Part shown: positions 54,011 to 64,000 of the stretch, piece by piece
Numbering within the stretch: position 1 is the stretch's first letter
Layout of the letters: each line of letters starts with the position of its first letter
NCBI GenBank assembly: GCA_963921795.1
Contig: OY997653.1
Coordinates: forward strand, 5,663,104 to 5,727,103
Length of the DNA stretch: 64,000 bases
Source of the DNA: Nannobrachium achirus
Taxonomy: Eukaryota > Chordata > Actinopteri > Myctophiformes > Myctophidae
Direction of reading: 5' to 3'
Made by a program: the position numbers and the translations under genes
The notes under the pieces: model-generated
Seen by the model: only the letters and a program-made list of their open reading frames with translations
Databases searched by the model: none
Told to the model about the DNA's origin: nothing

Positions 54011-54439
54011 GTTGGCACAGGGGGTAAACAGGCGATAGAAACGTCAATGTTTTGATTCCACCGACGTCCGACGCCATTTTGCGCGCGTAAACTTTATATT
54101 GAGGACTCATAAAACTTTTCTGGGACCCATTTGAATGACCACCTGTGGGTCCCGGGACCCATTACATTGAAAACCTAGTAACATCACTGTATACCCATAT
54201 AAGGAGATCAATGTACGGTATATGGAGATATGCTGTGAGAGCCCAAACATGCTGCTACACGTTTTGAGCTTGTAGATCTGCTATTTTTTGGAAAAGAGAT
54301 CTGGTAGAAAGTAAAGTAAGTTATTTCCAGGTCCATCATAATGATCCAAATTACTTATTTTACAATTATTTTCATGGTGCGACCATGCCCTTTAGGAGGT
54401 GGTCGCATCATGTCTTGGCCATCTGGCCAGTGATGTATA

Positions 54440-55145
54440 TCGGACAAGTTACCCATATGGAGACAATATAGGGCTATTTAATCCTGTTACTGAACAAACG
54501 CACTGTAGCGAAGCTTACTATCACAATATAGAGCTATTTAAAGGAGCTATAGTCAACTTTTTCATTGTAGGGCCGACACTTTGTTTACATCCTAGTCTAT
54601 AGACTAGAATGTAAACACAGTGTCGGTCTGACAATGGCCAAAATTATTATTTTATCATTATTTTACGCTTTTTGTGGTTATTTCTGAATAGAAACACATA
54701 TATGAAGCTTATTTTTTTTTAAATGTTTTCGAAACATTATTTTTATTTTAGCATCCGTTTTTCAAGAAAAAGTTGACTATAGCTCCTTTAACATTGTTAC
54801 TGAACAAACACTCTATAGCGATGATTACTATCACAATATAGAGCTATTTAACACTGTTCTGAACAAACACTCTGTAGCGATGATTACTATCACAATATAG
54901 AGCTACTTAACCCTGTTAATGAACAAACACTCTTTAGCAATGATGACAATCACAAAGTTTAGCAGACTGAGTAGGGATGTCCGCCTCCTCCAACGGGAGA
55001 CGAACCCCGACCCCCCTCTCCGCAGACAAGGCAAGCAACCCGCAACGCCAAGAGAGCTTGCTCGCTTGGTGGAGCGGGTTATGGCTGGATCTCTTGCAGG
55101 GTCATTACACTATAGAGCTATTTAACACTGTTACTGAACAAACAC
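54440..55145. repeat. 57-bp-type minisatellite 'actgaacaaacactctatag'
   Basis: Repeated phrase 'tagagctatttaacactgtt', 'actgaacaaacactctatag' and 'gatgattactatcacaata', five or more units, with an outlying copy at 53600-53680. It is interrupted by a MITE at 54542-54787 and by an unrelated 130-bp stretch at about 54956-55090. Confidence 0.8.
54542..54787. mobile_element. 246-bp piggyBac-like MITE, TTAA target
   Basis: TTAA at 54538-54541 and 54788-54791. The ends AGGAGCTATAGTCAACTTTT and (reversed) AGGAGCTATAGTCAACTTTT are identical over 20 bp. There is a short internal hairpin (tagtctatagacta). The insertion uses the TTAA that is part of the minisatellite unit. Confidence 0.9.
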
Positions 55146-55250
55146 TGTTCCAGGGACCCCTCCCTCAGAAGCAGAGATTTGAATTACAAGAGTTTGCTTT
55201 AAAAAATATATACTAAACTTAAAGAATTTGCACAAATTGTCATGAATTTA

Positions 55251-55326
55251 AAAAAGTAGCATATCTACAAGCTTGCAGCGCTGCACTCGGTGCCAAGCTG
55301 TGAGCTTGTATATCTGCTATTTTTTT
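55251..55326. repeat. hairpin element (copy)
   Basis: Arms AAAAAGTAGCATATCTACAA and GAGCTTGTATATCTGCTATT. Its flanks match those of the 13.5-kb copy (tgctttaa on the outer side, reversed), so it is a full MITE of that family. Confidence 0.8.
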
Positions 55327-56207
55327 TTTTGCAATAGTTAAAGCATAACATAATGGTTAAAGTGGTTCCACGTCTTAATGGGTAAAGTGTGTTGTATAAT
55401 TAGAATACAAGCATTATATGGAATATCAACCATTCTAGGCCTAATGGTTACTTCGGCTATTCAGTTCATTGCAAATAAAGACTTGTTCACAAGGGTAGAT
55501 CAGCTATTTTCGCAGAATGTTCACCCCCGGGGACCGTACATATGTTCCCCAGGTTCTGAGTTCCCCACTTACCCCCACAAAACAGGTTCTAGGTTCCCCA
55601 CTCAATTAATAAAAGGTTCTATGTTCCCCACTTATCCAGAAATGCAGGAAACATTAATTTCCAATGATCAATTGGAGCTCTAAACACACAACGGAACATA
55701 ATGGGGAGAAATTACAAATACTAGTGGGTCAGGGGGCACTAGGGACATCTGGGCACCATATTTTTGTTTTAACTGGGCATCTGGAAGAGGGGCAGCTGGA
55801 CACTAGGGACGTGTGGGAATCTGGACGAGTGGTCACCTAAAGCAGGATTGCCCACATGTTCTTAGTGTCCAGATGTCCCACCATTTCAGATGGGAACATA
55901 TACCTTTGGTTGAGTGGGGAACATAGAACCTGGAACAGACGCGTATGCAGCGTTAGGCAGACTAGGCGACCGCCTACCACTTGAGATCTGATCTAGCATA
56001 AATTAGAAAATAAAAATTGACTGAAATCTCTATTTCCATTGTTTAAAGAGTAAGACCTGACTGGCTTCCGAAAGAATGTCACTAAGCCCAGTTCCTTCTC
56101 CTCCTCACTGGTAGGTGCTAGGCGGCTAATTAGCCTACTCAACTCGCTTATTGAGGTGTACATTTTTGCTATTGTTTTCATGGGGGGGTTTGAGCCATCA
56201 CCTGGCT
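55327..56207. other. no gene recognised; 'ggttctaggttcccca' repeats
   Basis: 55540-55640 repeats 'aggttct(a/g)(g/t)gttcccca' three times and again near 55915 reversed. 'gcgttaggcagactaggcga' near 55955 resembles the start of a hAT MITE. No coding sequence. Confidence 0.45.
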
Positions 56208-56363
56208 GTTCAAAGAATCAAATGTGCACGCAGAAGTACGATGACAACCCCTCGCCTAAATGGTCTGTGTCTCCTCGAGTTTGAGAGAGACTTAACTGAT
56301 GGTCTGAACTACAATGAAGTTATCGATATTCTCAAGCGCAAGCCCCGCCGTCTCATGTTGTGA
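56208..56363 (+). pseudogene. hAT transposase C-terminal fragment
   Basis: Reads QRIKCARRSTMTTPRLNGLC, LLEFERDLTDGLN and VIDILKRKPRRLML, the end of a ZMYM1-like hAT dimerisation domain (compare LRTTMSQERLCGLAIIAIEQ at 5.7 kb). The upstream part of the domain is missing. Confidence 0.7.
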
Positions 56364-56407
56364 GCCATGGATTTAGTGGTGTAAAATAACTAAGTACATT
56401 TACTTAA

Positions 56408-56550
56408 AGGGCCGCTGTCACACCCCAAAATTATAATAGCATGATACAGTAGGATTAGAGCCCGACCGATACCATTTTTTTCGTCCGATACTGATATCCG
56501 ATGTTGGAGAGTGCTAGAGCACCGATACCGATATCGATACCGATGTTTTG

Positions 56551-56582
<32 letters not shown>

Positions 56583-57786
56583 TGTTTTTTTTACAAAACA
56601 TAAAAAAAAATGTCCACCAGGCATTATATAGCCTTAGTATATATGGTTCTGTATCCGTATATCAGACAGTTTGAGCAGATTTCATTCCAATTGGTTATAT
56701 AGTAGGCCTAGTCAGACATCTATATTTCTCTGTGGATTTTCACATAGGTCTACACACCTTCCTTCACCGCAAAATGAAAAATCAGAGTTATACAGCACAT
56801 GTGGTGAGTGAATGACACACGAGAGGCAGCAACTCCACTATAGTGTTGGCTTGCGTCTTGGACTATTATACTGCACTCTGCTGGATAATTCTGGTATTGC
56901 CCACAAATAGGCCTATATAACTCAGGGTTTCATGCTGTCTCCGCAGACACGTTACAGACAATTAATATTGGATATCGGTGGAATAATTCACCGATATCCG
57001 ATACCCCTCCGATAGCTCCAAAACGACCGATATATCGAATTGACCGATGTATCGGTCGGGCTCTAAGTAGGATACAGTAGGTCACATGGTCTTTTTTAAA
57101 ACGGTCTGAAATCTCTGAATCAAATGATCCCATCCCCCGTTGCGCAGCCCCCTCCACCCCCGGGGAGAAGGAGAAGACAGAAGAGACAGACAGACTCAGT
57201 CTGGAGAACTGCTGATAAACACGGCGTTTCCATTTCAGCTATATCCTTCTTCAAATCACTTACTTACCCCAACATCGTTCCTTATATTGAAACTATTAAC
57301 GTTATGGAGAACGCATTCTAGCGCGATTAACCAGAGCTCTCAGCTGTGTGTGTGTGTGTGCGTGCGTGCGTGCGTGTGTGTGTAGTTCCCCGCTGCCCGG
57401 CGAGAGGGCAACATCCCCTCTCGGTGAAAACATTGTGTCTTCCATTTCAACCATTAAACATAAACAGCATATTCACATGAACAATGGGGAAGTAACAACC
57501 ATTAACCACCGGAAATATAATTTGTATATGCACAGATTTATATATAAATTCGTGGCTTTAGCTTTAGTGCTAGCCCAGTAGCCCTTTGGAAGCAGAGCAG
57601 AGGGGCAGAGAAGTTGTTTCTAAGGGCTGTGAGAGCGACCCTGCGGGCGATGGGAAGAAAATGTACATTGTACAGACAGTAAGTAACAGTCAATTAATTT
57701 GATTGGCTTATCGTGCATTCCCACAATGACATCAACAAAAATATTACCTTGTTTTTAAGATGATTTCTTAAGGTGACATATTCCCT
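56408..57786. mobile_element. piggyBac-like MITE with TTAA ends, interrupted
   Basis: TTAA at 56404-56407 and 57787-57790. Ends AGGGCCGCTGTCACAC and (reversed) AGGGAATATGTCACCTTAA. It shares 'caattaatttgattggctta' with the MITE at 18135. It contains the hAT insertion at 56456-57065 and a GT/GC array at 57347-57382. Confidence 0.65.
56456..57065. mobile_element. non-autonomous hAT element with 8-bp target duplication
   Basis: The ends TAGAGCCCGACCGATA are perfect inverted repeats; AGTAGGAT flanks both sides (56448-56455, 57066-57073). The interior repeats CCGATA/TATCGG words and an AT microsatellite. A typical fish hAT MITE, fairly young by its intact ends. Confidence 0.95.
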
Positions 57787-58626
57787 TTAAGTAGCCTACT
57801 GTACTTATAAGTACAATTTTGAATTTGTACTTTACTTGAGTATTTCAAATTTCCTATACTTTTACTTCTTCTCCACTACATCTCAGAGGCAAATATTATA
57901 CTTTTACTCCACTATTAGACGATTTTAGTTACTAGTTACAGTGTTGATTTAGAATATTATATATTATTATAAAACATACATTCATCTCTTCGGCCCTATA
58001 GATTTTGTCCATTTGAAAATAGCACATTGTGAGCTTGTAGATCAGATTTCTAAACATTTGAAAACTTGGAATGAGACATTCTTCCTATCCTAATGAGTAC
58101 TTTTACTTTTGGTACTTTAAGTAGCCTACATTTTGTGCCAACTGCCTATACTTTTGTACTTTTACTCAAGTAGCCTACATTTTGAATTCCGGACTTCTAC
58201 TTGTAACAGAGTATTTCTGCATTGTGGTATTGATACTTTTACTTTAACATTTGAGTACTTTTTCCACAACGGATTTTAAAGGACACATGTTGACTTTGAA
58301 CACATTTAGCTAGTGTTGTAATCGCAAATTGATGTGCCGTCGAAAAGATGCTACGTCGAAATGATGACACGCAGACGCTTCCGGGAACATAGTTAGGACC
58401 CAGCATCCTCGGCTAATATTAGCATTAAGCTCATGTTAATAAAGGTAGGCCTAGAGTTAAATGTAGGATTGTGGGTCCTAATTAGGTAACAACAGTCATG
58501 TCATGTTGTTGAAAAATCTTCTACAATGACCATGGAATTCCATAACACATTCCAACAACACTCACTTGATGTGTTTAGGACTTATGTGTGGGCCAGCTAC
58601 GCTAGTAGCAGCAGCACTATGCTAAC
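57787..58626. other. no gene recognised
   Basis: 'ttttacttga'/'aagtaaaagt'-type words near 57800-57900 and 58100-58270 form an old inverted arrangement, with a hairpin-family half copy at 58014-58050 between them. No coding sequence. Confidence 0.45.
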
Positions 58627-59160
58627 TGATTGATTGATTGATTGAAGACTTTATTAGAAGTTTGCATAGGAAAAGGTACAGTTTCATGACGGTACAGTTC
58701 ACTGGTACAAGGTCTACTAAAAGGAGATCCATGAAAAGACTAAGCTTATTTCCACAGGAAACCATTTAAGTATCTCATATAACATTGAATGACAGACGAA
58801 TAGAACACAGTACTATGCAGTAGATATGTAAAGAAAAAAAATATAGAACAAAAGAAAACAGTAAGTCTAAACAAACAGTAAGTATATACAAAGAAGGGGC
58901 AGGGGAGGGTAGGGTTGGGCTAGGTTAGTTTTTATTTTACCAGTTGCGAACGGCTGCTGCCTGTAAGTGGTTTTTCAGGGCAATTTTAAAGGATGCTAGT
59001 GATCCACACTCCTTTATGGCCTTCGGTAAGGCTTTCCACATTTTGGTGGTATAGCAGAAAAACGAGTTTGTCCTTAATATCCACGGCGTGGCTTCGGGGG
59101 TTCGCGCCGGTTTGAGCGGCTTGAATGACCCAGTAACATTCTCAACACAAACACACATTC
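58627..59160 (-). mobile_element. 5'-truncated LINE, 3' end of reverse transcriptase ORF and tail
   Basis: On the minus strand the frame ending at 58937 reads RTNSFFCYTTKMWKALPKAI then KECGSLASFKIALKNHL, the usual last residues of a non-LTR retrotransposon ORF2. A 3' UTR follows with AATAAA and a tail of TCAA repeats at 58627-58645. Part of the UTR recurs near 38750-38960. The clade was not determined. Confidence 0.7.
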
Positions 59161-59438
59161 TTAAGTGAAAACAACAAGAAGACACAACATGATTTTTACC
59201 TGATAAACGTCAACGATGAATGAAGTACTTCAAGTCTCCAGGTTTTAATCTGTCTGAAGCAATGAGGACAAATAACGTAAACTAAACCGCGTGACTAGTA
59301 CTGCTCCTCTCTGCTTAGTGCTTAGCATACAACCACAGCATACAACACCCGGGACAAAGAGCTCTGCACATGCTCAGTAGATGGTGGATGCAATGTTGCT
59401 TTCGCCCCCTGGTGGAGGAGGGGTATAACTGTCACTGA

Positions 59439-59439
<1 letters not shown>

Positions 59440-59534
<95 letters not shown>
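59440..59534. repeat. (GGCA)n-(GACA)n compound microsatellite
   Basis: About eight GGCA units turn into about sixteen GACA units by one base change. Confidence 0.95.
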
Positions 59535-59537
<3 letters not shown>

Positions 59538-59840
59538 GGACAGAGAGAATCTAGGTGTTGTAGCAGCAAATGTTGAGCAGAAAAAAAAATATATAATAAT
59601 ACACAATAAATAGAATTTGTGTGACTCTAAACATAATATACATGTTAAATCTGTCAGACTGTGCTATAATTTCAAATATGCTATAGAATAAGTATAAATG
59701 TATCATCTATCAACACTGACAGATCACCAGTAATTGTACATTTATTGAATATTTAAGGACATGTAGCCTAGATTGTACCAGAATTGATTGAATATTAAAG
59801 GACATGTAGCGTACATTGTACCAGTGGTGTGTTCTACCGT

Positions 59841-60051
59841 GTAAAGGCCCATTCCCACTGGGCCAGATAATAACAAAATCTCTTTCTCCAGATATTTTTC
59901 CATTCAAGTGGATGGTAGATACAGATAAAAATAATATCTGTGATAGATATATATTTTTTTAATCTATATCTACCATCCACTTGAATGGAAAAATATCTGG
60001 AGAAAGAGATTTCTTTATCTGTTATCTGGCCCAGTAGGAATGGGCCTTTAC
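59841..60051. mobile_element. fold-back MITE, 211 bp
   Basis: Arms of about 90 bp start GTAAAGGCCCATTCC and include 'ccattcaagtggatggtaga'. The loop is AT-rich. Near-perfect palindrome with no coding sequence. Target duplication not clear. Confidence 0.85.
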
Positions 60052-60773
60052 GCTGACATATAACAGTGTGGCTTCACAAACACATCCAAGCTGACTGTGT
60101 GAAGAATGTGCTTCTAGTGATCCAGAACCTCAACAGAACATCATGGTCTTCCTCACAGTGATGAAGGATGATCTGGTGAAAAAGTCTGCTTCAAGCCACA
60201 TCTCTGTGCTCTACACTTCAGTGGACAAACTGCCACCGTTATAGAAATGCTTTCACAAACACATCACCACGTTATTGTATCGTGCTTGTGTACATTGTCA
60301 TAATTAATTCTCGGTGAAGATTTCCATTTCCCTGCCCAGTAACCTTGAAAAAACTATCCATAACCACAGATTACCAAGGGCATAGTATCCGGCTTGCAAC
60401 TTGAGGCGATATAATAGGACATATACTTCAAGATCATTTACTGTCTGTGTAGAGTATATGGGCGTAGCTTTGTCCATCGCATTTTTAGTCTACGCATTTA
60501 ACCCTATTCTGTGGGCGAACATTGGGCTCAATCTGAGTTCCCAGAGGTTCTTTTTTTCGCCACTAGGGGGGCGAGAAGAACCTCTGGGCCAAAACTATGA
60601 TATTCCTGGGCAGGAAGTTGTCCCAGGCTCAGAATCTGAGCTGGGACAATACAGGAAGTAGAGCCCTGTGCAAACCTTCAAAACATTCAGAATAGAAACC
60701 AACCAAAAACACTACAACAATATGCAGCCCATGTTTCAAGGTGAATCCTACCAGACTACATTGGGCTAAATGG
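60052..60773. other. no gene recognised; small hairpin
   Basis: A palindrome at 60538-60590 (CCCAGAGGTTCTTTTTTTCG / CGAGAAGAACCTCTGGG) is nested in a larger inverted arrangement with 'cccaggctcagaatctgagc'. No coding sequence. Confidence 0.5.
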
Positions 60774-60801
60774 CAAATCTAGAAGCTCACAATGTGATAT
60801 G

Positions 60802-60878
<77 letters not shown>

Positions 60879-60881
60879 CGC

Positions 60882-60936
<55 letters not shown>
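60774..60936. repeat. hairpin half copy followed by (TG)n array
   Basis: AATCTAGAAGCTCACAATGT resembles a hairpin-family arm. TG dinucleotides run from about 60801 to 60936 with a CG-bearing interruption near 60870. Confidence 0.8.
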
Positions 60937-60938
<2 letters not shown>

Positions 60939-62040
60939 AATGTAAAACACTTTGGATGAAAAGCACTACCGGGTATATAAATTCACATTTATCATAATGT
61001 ACACTCAACATTGACTCTTAGTCTCTTACCTGTACCTCTCCTGTGTTTCTTTCTCTCTGCTGTTGCTGCTATGACACCTACATATACCTGCTGGCATTGA
61101 AAGGGCTACAGCAGGTGTTATTGCTGGCACAAAGTACACACTTTGTGTTTTTCTTATTTCTTTTCTTTTCAGAGGGTTAATTTAATTTAAAATCACTCTC
61201 TATATGTCACAACAGCATTTTTAGAATACATTTATTCTCATTTCCACTCCAATATAACCTCACACCTCTGTCTGAAAGTGCTTTATTGTTGTAAACAATG
61301 GAATGAACATTGTGTCTCTGGTGGTGTACAACTTAACTAGACAAACCTCAAAGTAAAATATAACAATGTCATCAAAACAGCTTTTTGTAGACCCTCCAGA
61401 AAAAATGAGTGAAAAAAAGAATTGCGATGAAATATGTGGGTTTTTATGTGATTTTATGCGGTGAAATTGAGGAAAGTTGTGGAATATGCGAAAAGTTGCG
61501 AAATGTTTGACTTGAAATATGCAGAAAGCTGCAAAATATGCAGGATTTATGTGATTTTATGCAGTGGAATATGAGGGTGGTTCTGAAATATGCAAGCTGA
61601 AATATGGATTATGCTGCCTTTTTGAAAACATGTGACCCCCACATAATTTGCGCCATTTGGTTGATTAAGTGGGAAATTATTCGATCGCATAATCTAATCT
61701 TTTCGGATGGTCTTTTTTTGGGTTCTGGTCTGTTTATGAAGATATTTCAACATGACTATGTCTGTTCAATAGCTGTGTTTTTGAAACTATGTACAGTGTG
61801 CTGTACATTTAGTGAATCAAAAAAATGTATGATGGATAATAAGTTATCAAATAATCAAAGTGTGCACCTGTATACACATCATAACCTGAAGAATTAAAAC
61901 GTGGAACATTGTAACACAGTATATTATCCATCGTTCCCATTGTGAAGGTCTGGAAAGAAACTCGTTGTCCAGTCACTAATGTAGGTCTGGAAACATGACA
62001 GAAGTCACTAAACATGGCTGTTACTGTCTTCTTGTAGATC
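60937..62040. other. no gene recognised
   Basis: 61400-61600 is a degenerate repeat of 'gcgaaatatg.ag'/'tgtgattttatgc' words. The minus strand has a donor-like ACAG/GTAAGAG at about 61028, but without a supported exon. Otherwise plain sequence. Confidence 0.4.
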
Positions 62041-62385
<345 letters not shown>

Positions 62386-62471
62386 CAAATAGGCCAAAAG
62401 TTTGTTTTACCAATTATCAAGACATACGGGCAGTTGACAGTTTGCCATGGTTACTCATTGAAGTTGAATCT

Positions 62472-62559
62472 CCATATATGGAGATAACCTACGCATCACA
62501 CTAAGTCTGACCTCACCAGCCCATATTTGGGCATGAGCAACTTATGTCTCCATATATGG
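62472..62559. promoter_or_regulatory. CArG-type palindromes (three)
   Basis: CCATATATGG at 62472-62481 and 62550-62559 and CCATATTTGG at 62521-62530 match the serum response factor consensus CC(A/T)6GG. They sit in repeat-like sequence related to the 14.6-15.6 kb array ('ccatatatggagata'), so function is unproven. Confidence 0.4.
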
Positions 62560-62727
62560 AGATATGATGATGACATCACACAGTCCTCAGCCGATGATGT
62601 GGCGTGATGTAATACAATACACAAACAAGCCCTACAGTATAAAGGGGCAATTCTTGCCAGGAAAGAAGCATTTCTTCGACTCAGACCTTATCGCCAGGGT
62701 TGGCTTATAGCAGCTGTCGGTAGATAA

Positions 62728-62820
62728 TGATGCGGTGGTTCTTCAGAACCGGGGACCTTTCGCGTGTGAGGCGAACGTGATAACCACTACACTACGGAAA
62801 CTGATGCTGTGGTTCTTCAG
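62728..62820 (-). pseudogene. 3'-truncated tRNA-Val(CAC) copy between direct repeats
   Basis: The minus strand 62801 down to 62747 reads GTTTCCGTAGTGTAGTGGTT, then TTCGCCTCACACGCGAA (anticodon CAC) and GGTCCCCGGTT, and stops in the T arm; the last 18 nt or so are missing. 'tgatgcggtggttcttcag' (62728-62746) and 'tgatgctgtggttcttcag' (62802-62820) flank it, differing at one base, like a target duplication. This fits a retroposed tRNA fragment. Confidence 0.75.
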
Positions 62821-63022
62821 GGGCTCCCGACCAAAAGAGCGGAACCGATGGCGAGTCTTCAATAATGCCAGACAAGTGGGACAACACAGGACCTTCATTC
62901 CACCTCACTGTATATAAGGTAATCTATGTTGCGGGACATTTGCTCTCCTTTCTTGGCACAGATGCACATTGGAGGTAAACACACGACCTTGCCTACAAAA
63001 CCTCTTAAACACCCGCACAGGA

Positions 63023-63095
63023 TGTTTCCGTCCGGTCTCGAACCGGGGACCTTTCGCGTGTTAGGCAAACATGATAACCACTACACTACGGAAAC
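63023..63095 (-). tRNA. tRNA-Val (anticodon AAC)
   Basis: 73 nt on the minus strand from GTTTCCGTAGTGTAGTGGTT to CCGGACGGAAACA. Anticodon loop CTAACAC; anticodon stem TTTGC/GCGAA with one G-U pair. The acceptor stem GTTTCCG/CGGAAAC pairs perfectly. One mismatch at the base of the T stem (CCCGG/CCGGA). A T4 run on the minus strand (62997-63000) about 23 nt after the 3' end could end transcription. It adds valine at codons GUU/GUC after wobble modification. Confidence 0.9.
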
Positions 63096-63325
63096 AGATG
63101 CAGAAACAGGCTGCAGTTTGGAAGGTGTGTAATTTGAGTAGTGCTGTTACTAATGTCGCAATGCTTTGATGACCAAGGAGCCGGGATTTGGTCCCCACAG
63201 GGAAGCACTATGTAGTGGAAACAGTGGCATCGTCGATTTCTGAAATGTGTGCAATTTCTGCCTCTTTTTTCCCCCCTTTTTTTTAGGGAACGCAACCATT
63301 CCCGCACATATTCTAAAGAGCACCC

Positions 63326-63396
63326 TGCATTGGCCGGGAATCGAACCCGGGCCTCCCGCGTGGCAGGCGAGAATTCTACCACTGAACCACCAATGC
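63326..63396 (-). tRNA. tRNA-Gly (anticodon GCC)
   Basis: 71 nt on the minus strand: GCATTGGTGGTTCAGTGGTA, then CTCGCCTGCCACGCGGG with anticodon GCC, then CCCGGGTTCGATTCCCGGCC and AATGCA. All stems pair, and it equals the common vertebrate tRNA-Gly(GCC). It reads glycine codons GGC/GGU. Confidence 0.97.
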
Positions 63397-63473
63397 AACT
63401 TCTGGTGGGAAGTGAAGCTTTTTTCACAAAATAGGAACACCTATTAATTGTGTAGGAACACCTATTAGTTGTA

Positions 63474-63684
63474 CGATAATTCTACCACTGAACCACCAAA
63501 GCATGTAGGTGCAACTTCTGCAGAAGAATGAAGCTTTTTTCACAAAATAAGAAAACCTATTAGTTGCGTCGGAAAACCTGTTAGTTGTACGAGAATTTTA
63601 CCACTGAACCACATAAGAAAACCTATTAGTTGCGTCGGAAAACCTGTTAGTTGTACGAGAATTTTACCACTGAACCACCAATGC
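63474..63684 (-). pseudogene. three tandem 5'-half copies of tRNA-Gly
   Basis: 63474-63502, 63590-63612 and 63656-63684 each match the first 23-29 nt of the tRNA-Gly gene (reverse of 'tctaccactgaaccaccaa'). Each is followed by the gene's 5' flank ('gtgcaacttct', 'atgaagctttttt.cacaaaa', 'acctattagttg'). They are tandem copies of half gene plus flank; the middle one is further shortened. They contain box A only and should not make tRNA. Confidence 0.85.
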
Positions 63685-63968
63685 ATGTAAGTGCAACTTC
63701 TAGTGAAAAATGAAGCTTTTTTTGCACAAAATAGGAAAACCTATTAATTGTACGTTGAGTCCAATAAAAGGCACAACAAGTCAAAAGAGGTCTAGTGCAT
63801 TTATAGGGATGACATGGCATAGTGGATAGACTCGTGGCCTCCCATGCCCTAGATAGGTCTTCTATTCCCACTCATCGCAAGACCAATCTATGCCCACCGG
63901 TCAGCTTATGATGTGCTATTTTCAGGAAATACATTGCACGGAGGTCTTGGCGGTTAAACTGCAAGCGT

Positions 63969-64000
63969 CTCCCCGTCGGGGAATCGAACCCCGGTCTCCC
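63969..64000 (-). tRNA. tRNA-Asp (GTC), 3' part, cut by window end
   Basis: The minus strand reads GGGAGACCGGGGTTCGATTC then CCCGACGGGGAG, the T arm and 3' acceptor strand of vertebrate tRNA-Asp(GTC). The anticodon lies beyond 64000, so the identity rests on the T arm and acceptor sequence. Confidence 0.8.

Noticed and set aside
63815-63890. tRNA-like 'ggcatagtggatagactcg' stretch
   Set aside because: Box A is tolerable but no box B with GTTC and no pairing stems could be drawn.

Overview
The window is nuclear DNA of a bony fish, most likely a teleost. Vertebrate genes with introns, a fish-type polyzinc-finger gene, tRNA genes, very long (CA)n/(CTGT)n/(GA)n arrays, and many hAT, piggyBac-like and Tc1/mariner elements all point that way. 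No bacterial features are present. Real genes take up only a few percent of the sequence; most of the rest is layered repeats.

Layout. 1-11.5 kb: microsatellites and decayed hAT DNA; one hAT transposase reading frame is split by a LINE 3' end. 11.5-17.3 kb: two exons of angel2 (minus strand); its intron carries hairpin MITEs and a tandem array rich in CArG-type palindromes. 17.3-22.1 kb: MITEs, a large inverted duplication and a Tc1/mariner relic. 22.1-23.2 kb: timm10 (plus strand), followed within 20 bp by an antisense rDNA fragment (ITS2/28S junction), then two MITEs. 24.6-29.2 kb: a 4.13-kb element with about 340-bp terminal inverted repeats and a 3-bp target duplication. It encodes a large protein with a PIN/FEN-nuclease-like region and a C-terminal CXC cysteine cluster, and it sits inside the coding sequence of an older relative. 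30.8-34.8 kb: a six-exon piggyBac-derived gene (minus strand). 36.3-51.3 kb: a composite repeat block (a satellite with 108/128-bp units, GCTAAT minisatellites, fold-back ends) that surrounds the last exon of a C2H2 zinc-finger gene. That gene's upstream exons lie at 51.7-52.9 kb. 53-62.4 kb: nested MITEs, minisatellites and a LINE tail. 62.7-64 kb: a tRNA cluster (Val, Gly, Asp) with partial and retroposed-looking tRNA pieces.

Gene relationships. angel2 and timm10 are ordinary housekeeping genes, and there is no sign that they act together. The piggyBac-derived gene, zinc-finger gene and 4.1-kb element belong to the accessory layer. The two least-explained signals are the 4.1-kb element, in which no DDE transposase was recognised, and a 60-75 bp hairpin (arm core GAGCTTGTAGATCTGCTATT) found at about 16 places in different repeat contexts.

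Limits: gene and family names rest on recognition of protein motifs by eye; splice sites were chosen from GT/AG signals plus codon phase; repeat family names are approximate.
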